Below, in pieces: positions 1 to 8,010 of a DNA stretch of 64,000 nucleotides. Position numbers and translations under genes: made by a program. How positions within the stretch are numbered: the stretch's first letter is position 1; each line of letters opens with the position of its first letter. Source of the DNA: Lachnospiraceae bacterium. Its GTDB lineage: Bacteria > Bacillota > Clostridia > Lachnospirales > Lachnospiraceae. The stretch is taken from the NCBI GenBank assembly GCA_017437785.1, contig JAFRXH010000098.1:27367-91366 (forward strand), written 5' to 3'. Below the pieces are notes generated by a model. The model worked only from the letters and a program-made list of their open reading frames with translations. It had not been told where the DNA came from and made no database searches.

Positions 1-1217
1 CTGCCGCGTCTTACCGAAACATCTATTATCGCTACTCCGGCCTGGAAGCGGAACTTATGATCATTACCGGTCTTTTCAAGTTCCTTTATCACGCCGTCCA
101 GCTGCGACTTAAGCTGTGCCTCATCGGTAAACTCCATAAGCAGCGCAAAGCTCGAAGATGTCACATGGGCTATCAGTGCGCTCTTTCCAAGATATCCGCC
201 CAGCGTATGATAAACTTTCCACAGAGCCCTCTTGCCGGCCTCAAGCGAATGGATCATACAGTAATTTCTGTACTTTACAAAATACAGATTGACCAGAGCG
301 TATCTGCGTCCCGCGTTGCGCCTCTTGCACAGGAGCTTCTCGGCATAAACCAGAAACCACAGCCAGTTATTTCCGTCCGTATCATCATCCATGAACAGGA
401 GATTGGTGATCTCTTTCTGCCTGCGTATGCTCTTTATCACACTGAAAACAAGGATAACGAATATCAGAAGGTTGATCAGTATGAACGCCTCTACCAAAGC
501 TACTATCAGCTCCATGTCATCGACATCCATACCTATTGTGACTTTTGCCACCAGTGTCTGTCCGCGGCTTATCCTTACAGGCAGCCACACCGGAATGGAA
601 TCCGCCATGTCTTCCATGTTGAGCAGACCGAATCCCGGCTTGCTCACGGATATATCCCGCAGTATCTCTTCGCCGCTCTTTACGTTGAGATCTTCATCTT
701 CACCGAGCGCCTCTTTTATATGCTCTTCATGCTCCTTCACTGCTTCCGCAAGAGCGGATCCCTCATCCGCGGTATCACCGCCGTCCAGCCTAATGCCCAC
801 AAAGCCCCACAGGCCTTTGTCAAAATAATCATTTTCCGTATCGGTATATACAAATATCTTCCGTCCGAACAGGGGCATGCCCAGATCGACGCCTTCGTTG
901 CTGCAGGTGATCTTTCCTTTTTGATAGATGATCTTTCCGTTGATGTCCCTGACAAAGAAGGGTCTGTCATCGGCATCCAGTATCTTTAAGGTATTTGCAT
1001 CGCCCAGCCTCTCTGCCTCCTGGTACATATTAGCCAGGTATTCGATGGAACTGTACTGGCCGTTGACCTTGGCAAAGAGGATGTTATAAAAAACGATCGC
1101 GAGAACAGCGATAAGCAGTAAAGTCACCACATGGTAAGCAATAAAATAGAAAACTATAGACAGCCATGCATGTCCTTTGGTGATCCTGCTTATCTTTTTC
1201 TCGCGCTCTCTGGCCAT
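1..1217 (-). CDS. Membrane GGDEF-like signalling protein, C-terminal part outside window
   Basis: An open frame starts at ATG 1217 and runs without a stop off the left edge (about 405 codons seen). GGGAG, inside the end of iorB, lies about 10 bases upstream of the start, and only 3 bp separate the genes. Residues about 17-40 form a membrane helix. A roughly 170-residue extracytoplasmic region follows, then a second helix near 215-235 and a cytoplasmic part. That part begins with a DxxTDGNN-type stretch and resembles the first half of a GGDEF domain (F...YAEKLL, later FRFQAGVAIVD). The usual SD/GGDEF signature is missing where expected (it reads TSSSFALLMEF), so the domain is probably catalytically inactive. 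An EAL domain may follow beyond the window, since degenerate GGDEF domains often precede EAL. The sensor region is not one I recognise. Membership of the GGDEF family is likely but not certain. Confidence 0.6.
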   Translation of the reverse strand, partial: MAREREKKISRITKGHAWLSIVFYFIAYHVVTLLLIAVLAIVFYNILFAKVNGQYSSIEYLANMYQEAERLGDANTLKILDADDRPFFVRDINGKIIYQKGKITCSNEGVDLGMPLFGRKIFVYTDTENDYFDKGLWGFVGIRLDGGDTADEGSALAEAVKEHEEHIKEALGEDEDLNVKSGEEILRDISVSKPGFGLLNMEDMADSIPVWLPVRISRGQTLVAKVTIGMDVDDMELIVALVEAFILINLLIFVILVFSVIKSIRRQKEITNLLFMDDDTDGNNWLWFLVYAEKLLCKRRNAGRRYALVNLYFVKYRNYCMIHSLEAGKRALWKVYHTLGGYLGKSALIAHVTSSSFALLMEFTDEAQLKSQLDGVIKELEKTGNDHKFRFQAGVAIIDVSVRRG

Positions 1218-1220
1218 TGA

Positions 1221-1793
1221 TTATGCCTTTTCTCCCAGTTCAAAAGCCTTCCTGTTCATATCCAGGAATTTGGCGGGTACCATTGCCTCCATAGCCTTCA
1301 TCCAGGCATCGCGGGGCATATCAAAATAATGCGAAAGTCTTCCCATCAGCACTATGTTTACCGCCTTTGACGATCCGGCTTCTTCAGCAAGCTTAAGGCA
1401 GTCCAGTGCATCCACCTTTACACCTTCATCCGTCATCTTCTTTACCAGTTCTTCCGGATAGCTCATAGCTCCGGTGATCACCGGCATGGGATCTATCTGC
1501 TGTATATTGGTAACGATCTGTCCGCCGGGTTTAAGATATTCCATCCAGCGTGCAGCCTCCAGTAATTCAAAACTTACGATAACATCAGCCTCGCCCTTAT
1601 CGATAACGGGTGAATAGACCTTATCACCGTAACGTACATATGTCACCACGCTTCCGCCGCGCTGGCTCATACCATGCACCTCGGATACCTTTACGTCATA
1701 TCCCGCATCCAGCAAAAGCTTTCCAAGAAGCTTGCTGGCAAGCAAAGATCCCTGTCCGCCGACACCTACTATCATTACATTCTTAGTTTCCAT
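1221..1793 (-). CDS. iorB: Indolepyruvate:ferredoxin oxidoreductase, beta subunit
   Basis: This 190-residue protein is the gamma-type domain of the 2-oxoacid:ferredoxin oxidoreductase family. The N-terminus carries GVGGQGSLLASKLLG (about residues 11-25), followed by EVHGMSQRGGSVVTYVRYG, both characteristic of IorB. With IorA it oxidatively decarboxylates aryl pyruvates (indolepyruvate, phenylpyruvate) from aromatic amino acid transamination to aryl-acyl-CoA, passing electrons to ferredoxin in the cytoplasm. Length is normal for the family. The start at ATG 1793 is supported by an AGGAGGGG 11 bases upstream. The gene follows iorA by 18 bp and is surely co-transcribed with it. Confidence 0.93.
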   Translation of the reverse strand: METKNVMIVGVGGQGSLLASKLLGKLLLDAGYDVKVSEVHGMSQRGGSVVTYVRYGDKVYSPVIDKGEADVIVSFELLEAARWMEYLKPGGQIVTNIQQIDPMPVITGAMSYPEELVKKMTDEGVKVDALDCLKLAEEAGSSKAVNIVLMGRLSHYFDMPRDAWMKAMEAMVPAKFLDMNRKAFELGEKA

Positions 1794-1811
1794 GATCCTT
1801 AAGTCCCCTCC

Positions 1812-3536
1812 TTATTCGAATGCGCCCACAGGGCAGAGCTGACTGCATACTCCGCATCCTACGCAGAGAGTATTGTCCACATGAGCCTTGCCTGCCTTAA
1901 TGCTGATGGCAGGGCAGCCTATGCGCATGCAGGACTTACAGCCTATGCACTTATCGGTATTCACCTTAAGAGGTGCATTGTGCTTAACGTATTTAAGCAG
2001 GGCGCAGGGCCTGCGTGAGATTATCACCGAAGGCTCATCGGCCGCAAGCTCTTCCTTAACAGCTTCATCGCACTGCTTTAAGTCATAAGGATCAACCACA
2101 CGTACCCTGTTAAAGCCCATGGCACGGCACAGTGCTTCCAGATCTATCTTCCCGGCGGGATTGCCTTTGATATTGTATCCCGTCGTAGGATTCTGCTGGT
2201 GTCCGGTCATACCGGTTATGGAATTATCCAGTATTATGACAGTGGAGTTCGACTGGTTGTACGCGATATTTGCCAGGCCGGTCATACCGCTGTGCATAAA
2301 GGTTGAATCACCTATTACCGCAACGGTCTTCTTTTCGTTTTCGCCCTCCCCTGCGATATTATATCCGTGAATAGCAGAAAGAGATGCGCCCATGCAGAGC
2401 GTCATATCTATTGATGAGAGAGGCGCTACCGCACCCAGGGTGTAGCATCCTATATCACCCAGCACCGTGCACTTGTTCTTGCTGAGCGTGTAGAACAGGC
2501 CTCTGTGAGGACAGCCCGCACACATAACGGGAGGACGCATGGGTATCTGATCCTTAACTGCCTTGCCGGCCGGAACATCCTTACCCAGTGCCTTTCTTAT
2601 AAGGTTCTGTGAGAATTCACCCTCAAGAGGCAGAAGATCCTTGCCCTCAACCTTAAGTCCCAGTGCTTTGCAGTGGTTCTCTATGATGGGATCCAGCTCC
2701 TCAACTACCACCAGTCTGTCGACGGAAGCGGCGAAATCCTTTATCAGCTGAACAGGCAGGGGATTGACCATACCAAGTTTAAGAACGGATACGCTGTCGC
2801 CGAATACCTCTTTCACATACTGATAACTGGTAGATGAAGTGATGATACCCAGTTCCTTGCCGCCCTTTTCCACGCGGTTTATCTTTGCACTCTCAGCCCA
2901 TGCGGCAAGCTTACGTGTACGCTCTTCCACAAAAGGATGGCGTCTGATGGCGTTGCCGGGCATCATGACATACTTGGGGATATTTTTCTCATATGCCTTC
3001 TTTTCAGGAACAACACGCTCCGAAGTCTCCACTACCGACTGTGAATGTGCCACTCTGGTACACATCTTTATGATAACGGGAGTATCGTATTCCTCAGAAA
3101 GCTCATAAGCTATCTTTACAAATTCAAGGCTCTCCGCCGAATCGGAGGGCTCTAACATGGGCACCTTTGCCGCGATGGCATGATGCCTCGAATCCTGCTC
3201 GTTCTGGGATGAGTGCATACCCGGATCATCTGCAACGCCTATGATAACACCGCCGTTAACACCGGTATATGCCATAGTGTAGAGAGGATCTGCCGCCACG
3301 TTAAGGCCGACATGCTTCATGCCGCAGAATACCCTCCTGCCTGCTAAAGACGCTCCGAAGGCTGCCTCCATAGCCACCTTCTCATTGGGCGCCCACTCAC
3401 AGTAGATATCATCAAACTTAACCGCCTCTTCCGTTATCTCGGTACTGGGGGTGCCGGGATAGCTGGATACAAAGCAGCATCCCGCTTCGTAAAGACCGCG
3501 GGCGAAAGCCTTGTTACCTAACATCAGTTCTTTCAT
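1812..3536 (-). CDS. iorA: Indolepyruvate:ferredoxin oxidoreductase, alpha subunit
   Basis: This 574-residue catalytic subunit has the IorA domain order. The N-terminal pyrimidine-binding domain contains SYPGTPSTEITEEAV near residue 24. A thiamine-diphosphate-binding domain spans about 355-450, with GDIGCYTLG, GDSTFMHSG and the metal-binding LDNSITGMTG. Two C-terminal 4Fe-4S clusters follow: CIGCKSCMRIGCP from about residue 530 and CVGCGVCSQLCP from about 558. It catalyses CoA-dependent decarboxylation of indolepyruvate-type acids and reduces ferredoxin. In fermentative Clostridia the enzyme serves aromatic amino acid degradation or, in reverse, synthesis from aryl acetates. AAAGGAAG precedes ATG 3536, and a good promoter lies 35-63 bases upstream. 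Nothing looks truncated. Confidence 0.95.
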   Translation of the reverse strand: MKELMLGNKAFARGLYEAGCCFVSSYPGTPSTEITEEAVKFDDIYCEWAPNEKVAMEAAFGASLAGRRVFCGMKHVGLNVAADPLYTMAYTGVNGGVIIGVADDPGMHSSQNEQDSRHHAIAAKVPMLEPSDSAESLEFVKIAYELSEEYDTPVIIKMCTRVAHSQSVVETSERVVPEKKAYEKNIPKYVMMPGNAIRRHPFVEERTRKLAAWAESAKINRVEKGGKELGIITSSTSYQYVKEVFGDSVSVLKLGMVNPLPVQLIKDFAASVDRLVVVEELDPIIENHCKALGLKVEGKDLLPLEGEFSQNLIRKALGKDVPAGKAVKDQIPMRPPVMCAGCPHRGLFYTLSKNKCTVLGDIGCYTLGAVAPLSSIDMTLCMGASLSAIHGYNIAGEGENEKKTVAVIGDSTFMHSGMTGLANIAYNQSNSTVIILDNSITGMTGHQQNPTTGYNIKGNPAGKIDLEALCRAMGFNRVRVVDPYDLKQCDEAVKEELAADEPSVIISRRPCALLKYVKHNAPLKVNTDKCIGCKSCMRIGCPAISIKAGKAHVDNTLCVGCGVCSQLCPVGAFE

Positions 3537-3570
3537 TATGTATGCTTCCTTTCATCAAGATTTAAAGATT

Positions 3571-3599
3571 ATTTTATCACAGGGCACATGGTTTCACAA
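3571..3599 (-). promoter_or_regulatory. Sigma-70-type promoter of iorAB
   Basis: Read on the minus strand, TTGTGA (3599-3594) is followed after 17 bases by TAAAAT (3576-3571). This gives a start of transcription near 3564 and a leader of about 28 nt before the iorA start at 3536. Three mismatches to consensus over the two hexamers and an ideal spacer make it credible. It would also serve the GGDEF-like gene downstream of iorB. Confidence 0.55.
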
Positions 3600-3621
3600 A
3601 GCTAACTCTGCCCGGAATACC

Positions 3622-4557
3622 CTATCTCTCCCACACTATATGCAAAAAACGGCTTATCTCTTTCCAGGCTTCTTTAGCCTCCGGATAAAGATTAAAGCCC
3701 ATCTGGAAAATATGCCACATACCCGGGTATACATGAACCTTAACGCGGCCGCCGGCATGACGTGCCTTTGCCCCTACTGAGAGCGTATCATCCAGCAGCA
3801 TCTCCATCTCTCCCACCTGCATAAGCAGCGGGGGAAAACCGCGGAAATTGCCGTTTATCGGGGAAATATACGGATCCATGGGATCATGGTCCGCATAGTA
3901 ACCTTCTTTATACACCAGACTCTTGCGGGTACCGCCGAAGACCGGATCGGCATCATATTTTTCCTGATAGGAATCGCCGCTCTTGGTAAGATCTGTCCAT
4001 GCGCTCATCGTGATGATGCCTGCCGGCATGGGCATACCGTGATCTCTGAGATACAGTCCCAGTGCCAGCGACAGTCCGCCCCCCGCACTGTCCCCGGCCA
4101 CCACTATATGCTCCGGAGAGTAGTCATGTTCCAGAAGCCAGCGGTAGGATTCTACCGCATCTTCCAATGCTGCCGGGAAAGGGTGATCAGGTGCAACCCT
4201 GTAATCGGGAGAGAGCACATCCGCACCCCCGCTCATGTCTATATACATCGCTGCCGAATCCCTGTAGGTATTATGGATACGGCCGTAATAACCGCCGCCG
4301 TGCAGCTGCAGTATCACATAACGGTCCCACATCATATCATACTGGTCCGCAGGACTTATCATCTCCATGGTATAGTTATCCATGTCGATGATGGTGCGCC
4401 GCAGCTCCTCCGGGCATCGCCACTCGGGCTCCAGATTGCTTTTGATATTCTGCAGGTCGCCGTTCACCCTCAGCTGTCCCAGCACCGGAAAATGATTGGC
4501 TGCATTTACTATACGCCGGGCAGTCTGGCCACGCAGGCTTGTAGTATCTTTATCCAC
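3622..4557 (-). CDS. Alpha/beta-hydrolase esterase, hormone-sensitive-lipase type
   Basis: This 311-residue cytoplasmic hydrolase has the oxyanion-hole motif HGGG at residues 86-89 and the nucleophile elbow GDSAGG at 155-160 (Ser157). The likely acid is Asp256 or Asp257, and the histidine is His282 in PGMWHIF. This is the HSL/GDXG esterase family, which hydrolyses short acyl or aryl esters. The start is GTG 4557, chosen because AGGAGGG stands 3-9 bases upstream; no ATG in frame is better. It is the last of three genes (acyltransferase, zinc-ribbon membrane protein, hydrolase) separated by 16 bp or overlapping, so it may act on the ester made by the first. The physiological substrate is unknown. 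Confidence 0.85.
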   Translation of the reverse strand: MDKDTTSLRGQTARRIVNAANHFPVLGQLRVNGDLQNIKSNLEPEWRCPEELRRTIIDMDNYTMEMISPADQYDMMWDRYVILQLHGGGYYGRIHNTYRDSAAMYIDMSGGADVLSPDYRVAPDHPFPAALEDAVESYRWLLEHDYSPEHIVVAGDSAGGGLSLALGLYLRDHGMPMPAGIITMSAWTDLTKSGDSYQEKYDADPVFGGTRKSLVYKEGYYADHDPMDPYISPINGNFRGFPPLLMQVGEMEMLLDDTLSVGAKARHAGGRVKVHVYPGMWHIFQMGFNLYPEAKEAWKEISRFLHIVWER

Positions 4558-4573
4558 AGCTCCCTCCTTGTGA

Positions 4574-5269
4574 CTAAACGTGAAACCTTCTCTTAAGCTC
4601 TCTCTTAACAGCTCTTTCGCCCAAGAGTATGGTGCCGAAGAAATACAGAACGGTTACTATAACACATATTATGGGCAGGATCAGACTGCTCTTTTTCACC
4701 GCTATATCAAGGCTTATTATGCTTACACTGCATACCCCCAGAAACAGAAGCAGCAGCGTGTAGCTCCACCAGCGGCTGCGGTTGAGCATCATAAGGAAGA
4801 ATACGATACCGTCGCCGAAGAGTATCACGCCGGGTATCGCCCATTGCAGCGCCCAACCGTAATTACCGGTATTCCTGTCTATAACATACAGTATTATCAT
4901 CGTTGTGACTATCTGGAGCCACACCTTTAAGGCAAAGCCCGAATCGTGCTTGACCCAATACAGAAGGAAAAGATATCCGTATACAAATGCAGCTCCCGTT
5001 ATCGCAGACCAGTATACATGAGGCGAGGTATAGTGATTGATGACAATCAGTATGGCTTCACTCACCATAAAAGAGAAGAGTATCAGGCGCAGCCAGAACC
5101 GCAGTATCCTCTGGCGCCTTTGCGCGTTGGGATAAGGCGCTCCGTTGCCGTAGCGCATGCGTACCGCTTCCTGCTGCTCTTCGCTCAGTTCTTCTGTCAC
5201 GCAATGGCACAAAGGGCAGGTATCATAATCCTGCAAAAGACTTATGTTACACTGGGGGCATCTGACCAT
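4574..5269 (-). CDS. Zinc-ribbon multi-pass membrane protein (DUF6320-like)
   Basis: The protein has 231 residues. The N-terminus forms a small zinc ribbon, with C4-x2-C7 and C18-x2-C21 (CPQC...CPLC), followed by a charged linker. About six membrane helices then run from residue 54 to the end. No catalytic motif is visible. The start ATG 5269 lies inside the end of the preceding acyltransferase gene (23 bp overlap) and has GGAGGAAGAAG directly upstream, so translation is probably coupled. I recall zinc-ribbon membrane proteins of this kind beside condensation-fold acyltransferases in Lachnospiraceae under the name DUF6320, but that name is from memory and unchecked. Role unknown; a partner or scaffold for the neighbouring acyltransferase is an inference. 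Confidence 0.7.
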   Translation of the reverse strand: MVRCPQCNISLLQDYDTCPLCHCVTEELSEEQQEAVRMRYGNGAPYPNAQRRQRILRFWLRLILFSFMVSEAILIVINHYTSPHVYWSAITGAAFVYGYLFLLYWVKHDSGFALKVWLQIVTTMIILYVIDRNTGNYGWALQWAIPGVILFGDGIVFFLMMLNRSRWWSYTLLLLFLGVCSVSIISLDIAVKKSSLILPIICVIVTVLYFFGTILLGERAVKRELKRRFHV

Positions 5270-6620
5270 CTTCTTCCTCCTTTCCGTCCTTTGCTTCTTC
5301 CGTATTTTTTCCCTGATCAGCTTCCGATATGGGAGGCAGGTACTCGTTGGTCTCCAAAGCAGCCTCTACGCCGTCTTTGGCTATGGACTGGAAGAAGCGC
5401 TTCTGTATGGAAACATCCGTAAGACAGGTTGTGAACGTCACTATCAGGGTTCCGTTATAAGATGCTATAGCCGCCTTGATGTTCTGCCCGCGGCTCATGG
5501 AAAGCATTCCGTAAAAATGCTCGATATATTTTTTATACTGCTCCTTCACCTCTACATTTCCCACATTGGTCATGGTCGAAGTGGCTGTATCGGCAGAAAG
5601 CATGTATACATACTTGATCGCGATATTCTTTATGAATATGGGTATCGTACGCAAAAAACGGTTCTGCTCATTGGATACATTATAAGAGAGTATGTTATCG
5701 AGATTCTGCGGATCCATCTGTTCCTTTAAGCTGTCCGCGGCTATCTTAAGCACTTCCTCGCGGGAGTAGCTCTCCTGAGTGGGAAGGAACTTGGATGCTA
5801 TTATCACGAAGAAGTTCTTCATGGTATGCGATTCGTAACGGCTGCGCAGATCCACAGGCACGCAGCAGCTGATGGGCAGTTTTGAAGTTCCGGCCTTTAA
5901 ATACTCCCTGTATATTGCATATACGTAATTACCTACCAGATACTGGTTAATGGTAAGACCGTATTTCTTTGCGGCCGCCTTGAGCTCGTCTACTTTAAAA
6001 TAGCCGTGCATCACATTGAGCTCGCCTTTGGGACGTTTCTCACCTTTTATGACCAGCGCTTTCTTTGATCCGTATGCGGTATCATGGCTGGCGCCTTTTT
6101 TGAAATTCTTAAGATAGCTGTCCTCCATATCCATGAAGATACCGGAGCTTATCCTGTCCTTTTCTCCCGCATATTCTTCAGGGTGCGCCAGACGCAGATA
6201 CTGATACGCCAGCTCCTTTAAGAATACCAGTCCGCCATATCCGTCAGTCAGGGCATGGAACACTTCCAGGTTGATACGCTTTTTGTAATACGTTACGCGG
6301 AACATATAATGGTTGTTACGGCTTTTGTTTATATATGCTCCGGGATAAAGCTCCTCTTCCCTCACCCTGGGAACAGGACGGTCGTTTTCCTCAAAATAAT
6401 ACCAGAACAGACCCATACGAAGGCGCATACGGAATATAAGGAACTGTGGCAGCAGTTTCTCAAGAGCCTGCTGCAGCAGCTCTCCGTCCACATCCTCCGT
6501 TAAAGACACACTCTCACGGTAAACACTGGTCATTCCCTCCGTACTTATTACAGGGAAGAGAAGGGCAGTGTTATCAAGTTTAGCCCATACCGGTTGTTTT
6601 TTTCTGATCTTGGGTATCAA
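5247..6620 (-). CDS. Condensation-fold acyltransferase (alcohol acetyltransferase-like)
   Basis: This 457-residue protein has the chloramphenicol-acetyltransferase / condensation-domain motif HxxxDG (HALTDG, residues 122-127, catalytic His122). The second half contains the family's bridging region (PVDLRSRY near 250). No phosphopantetheine carrier or adenylation domain is present, so this is a free-standing acyltransferase like fungal alcohol acetyltransferase or PapA-type enzymes, not a peptide synthetase module. The start is TTG 6620, with AGGAG 10 bases upstream; no ATG start fits. The C-terminal tail (about 430-457) is highly acidic. The gene overlaps the zinc-ribbon membrane protein by 23 bp and heads a three-gene unit ending with an esterase. 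Acyl donor and acceptor are unknown. Confidence 0.75.
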   Translation of the reverse strand: MIPKIRKKQPVWAKLDNTALLFPVISTEGMTSVYRESVSLTEDVDGELLQQALEKLLPQFLIFRMRLRMGLFWYYFEENDRPVPRVREEELYPGAYINKSRNNHYMFRVTYYKKRINLEVFHALTDGYGGLVFLKELAYQYLRLAHPEEYAGEKDRISSGIFMDMEDSYLKNFKKGASHDTAYGSKKALVIKGEKRPKGELNVMHGYFKVDELKAAAKKYGLTINQYLVGNYVYAIYREYLKAGTSKLPISCCVPVDLRSRYESHTMKNFFVIIASKFLPTQESYSREEVLKIAADSLKEQMDPQNLDNILSYNVSNEQNRFLRTIPIFIKNIAIKYVYMLSADTATSTMTNVGNVEVKEQYKKYIEHFYGMLSMSRGQNIKAAIASYNGTLIVTFTTCLTDVSIQKRFFQSIAKDGVEAALETNEYLPPISEADQGKNTEEAKDGKEEEDGQMPPV

Positions 6621-6731
6621 TATCTACTCCTGTTTTTTAATGACCTGCTTCTATCAAGATCCCCGCTCAGGAAAGTCCGGCGACGTAAATCGCAGATCTT
6701 CCGCCTCACTTTTTCGCTTCGCCCGGGGTGG

Positions 6732-7988
6732 CTAAGCTGTAAAAACAGATAACAGTTCAAAGCCTGCCTGCACATCATTGCCTTCGCTCTTATGCCATGC
6801 CGGACCTCCGCTTACCATTTCACCGACTGTATATCCCAGCTCACCGGGCGTACCGATGATACGTATCTTAAGTTCGTGCTCTTTTGCCTGCGGCTCTGTA
6901 TCCTTATACTTTGCCAGCGCCTCCGCGCTGTGTTCATATTTTGCGGGGCTGCAGTCTTTCTTCGTCTGGCCGGTGACCACGCAGCCGTGGCGCATTACGG
7001 GTATCACAGAAAGGCAGTCGCCCCAGTCCTGGTCAAAATTCGCATCCAGCATCACCGCATTATCTTCATCACCGTCCACAACAGCCAATGCCACGGGAGC
7101 CGGACGCTTCACCGTACGCCTGAACTGAACGGATATCTCGCTGCAGTTTAATTTAAATATTATCTCATCGCCGGCTTTCTTTCCCGACCACCCGCCGCGG
7201 AAATGATCTGCCGGATATTCTTTTTCCTTCGTATCTTTCTCAAAACCCTTAAGTACCGCTTCCGTATCGGCATGCTGCAGGCGCTTTGCATTCTCCCAGG
7301 CATTGATGCCAAGCGGCGCGGGAAGCGGTCCTTCAGCTTCTTCGGCAGCAGCCTCATGCTTTATCGTATCTAAAAAGTCCGCTGCCATCGCGGCTATCAT
7401 GGCATGCCCGCGATCGTTGGGATGCAGCATATCCTGAGTAAACTCCGCGGCTTTGATGAGGCCGTCTTTAAGCTTAGCATATATGCTGCTGACACAGCTT
7501 ATACAGGGCAGATCATAGTGCCGGCCTATCTCAAGGTGATGAGGCTGCGCGCTGATACCGCTGTCGTACTGTACGAAAAATAACAGCACCACTGCAGGAT
7601 GTGAAGAGCTTTTTATGATGCGGCGCAGCAGTCCCTCGTATGTTTCCGCATAGAATTCATTATCGGCGTCGTTTACGGTAAAGTCCACAAACACCACGTC
7701 CGGCTCATACTTAAGGACATCCCCTTCGACCCTTGCCGCTCCGTAATCGGAGCCTGTCCCGCCTATGCCGGCATTCACGTAACTGATATTGCTTCCCGGA
7801 AACTCCCTGACCCACCAGTCATGAATAAGTTTTGCATAGCATTTATCATGGGAGGTTGATGAATACCCTTCCGTTATGGACCCGCCGATAAAGGCAATAC
7901 AGAGATCTTCACCCCTGCGGGCTTTATCCATGGCTTTTATAAGCCTTGTGTGGTTTCCGGAATTGATGACCGGGTTGTAGGATGGCAT
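6732..7988 (-). CDS. SGNH/GDSL hydrolase, probable carbohydrate esterase
   Basis: The protein has 418 residues with an SGNH esterase domain in the first 200. GGS (35-37, nucleophile Ser37) is block I, AGIGGTGSDYG (72-82) is block II, VND (104-106, Asn105) is block III, and DxxHPND (Asp185, His188) is block V. A second, beta-rich domain of about 190 residues follows, as in two-domain acetyl-xylan or sugar esterases. There is no signal peptide, so it acts in the cytoplasm, probably on acetylated oligosaccharides taken up. The start ATG 7988 has GGAG 14 bases upstream, which is rather far. It is followed by a 111-bp gap in which I see no clear terminator. Confidence 0.85.
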   Translation of the reverse strand: MPSYNPVINSGNHTRLIKAMDKARRGEDLCIAFIGGSITEGYSSTSHDKCYAKLIHDWWVREFPGSNISYVNAGIGGTGSDYGAARVEGDVLKYEPDVVFVDFTVNDADNEFYAETYEGLLRRIIKSSSHPAVVLLFFVQYDSGISAQPHHLEIGRHYDLPCISCVSSIYAKLKDGLIKAAEFTQDMLHPNDRGHAMIAAMAADFLDTIKHEAAAEEAEGPLPAPLGINAWENAKRLQHADTEAVLKGFEKDTKEKEYPADHFRGGWSGKKAGDEIIFKLNCSEISVQFRRTVKRPAPVALAVVDGDEDNAVMLDANFDQDWGDCLSVIPVMRHGCVVTGQTKKDCSPAKYEHSAEALAKYKDTEPQAKEHELKIRIIGTPGELGYTVGEMVSGGPAWHKSEGNDVQAGFELLSVFTA

Positions 7989-8010
7989 AATGCAGTGTAC
8001 TCCTTAATAG

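Noticed and set aside
57-989. A 310-codon open frame on the plus strand at the left edge
   Set aside because: It is antisense to the partial GGDEF-like gene, has no ribosome site and encodes a His/Tyr-rich sequence without any domain pattern.
5247-6620. Non-ribosomal peptide synthetase fragment
   Set aside because: The condensation-like fold stands alone, with no carrier or adenylation domains anywhere in the window and a length normal for free-standing acyltransferases.
6621-6731. Terminator or degenerate repeat between the SGNH gene and the acyltransferase gene
   Set aside because: The segment is GC-rich with scattered short complementarity and a CGCTTCGCCC stretch, but no convincing stem with a T-run and no match to the repeat core.
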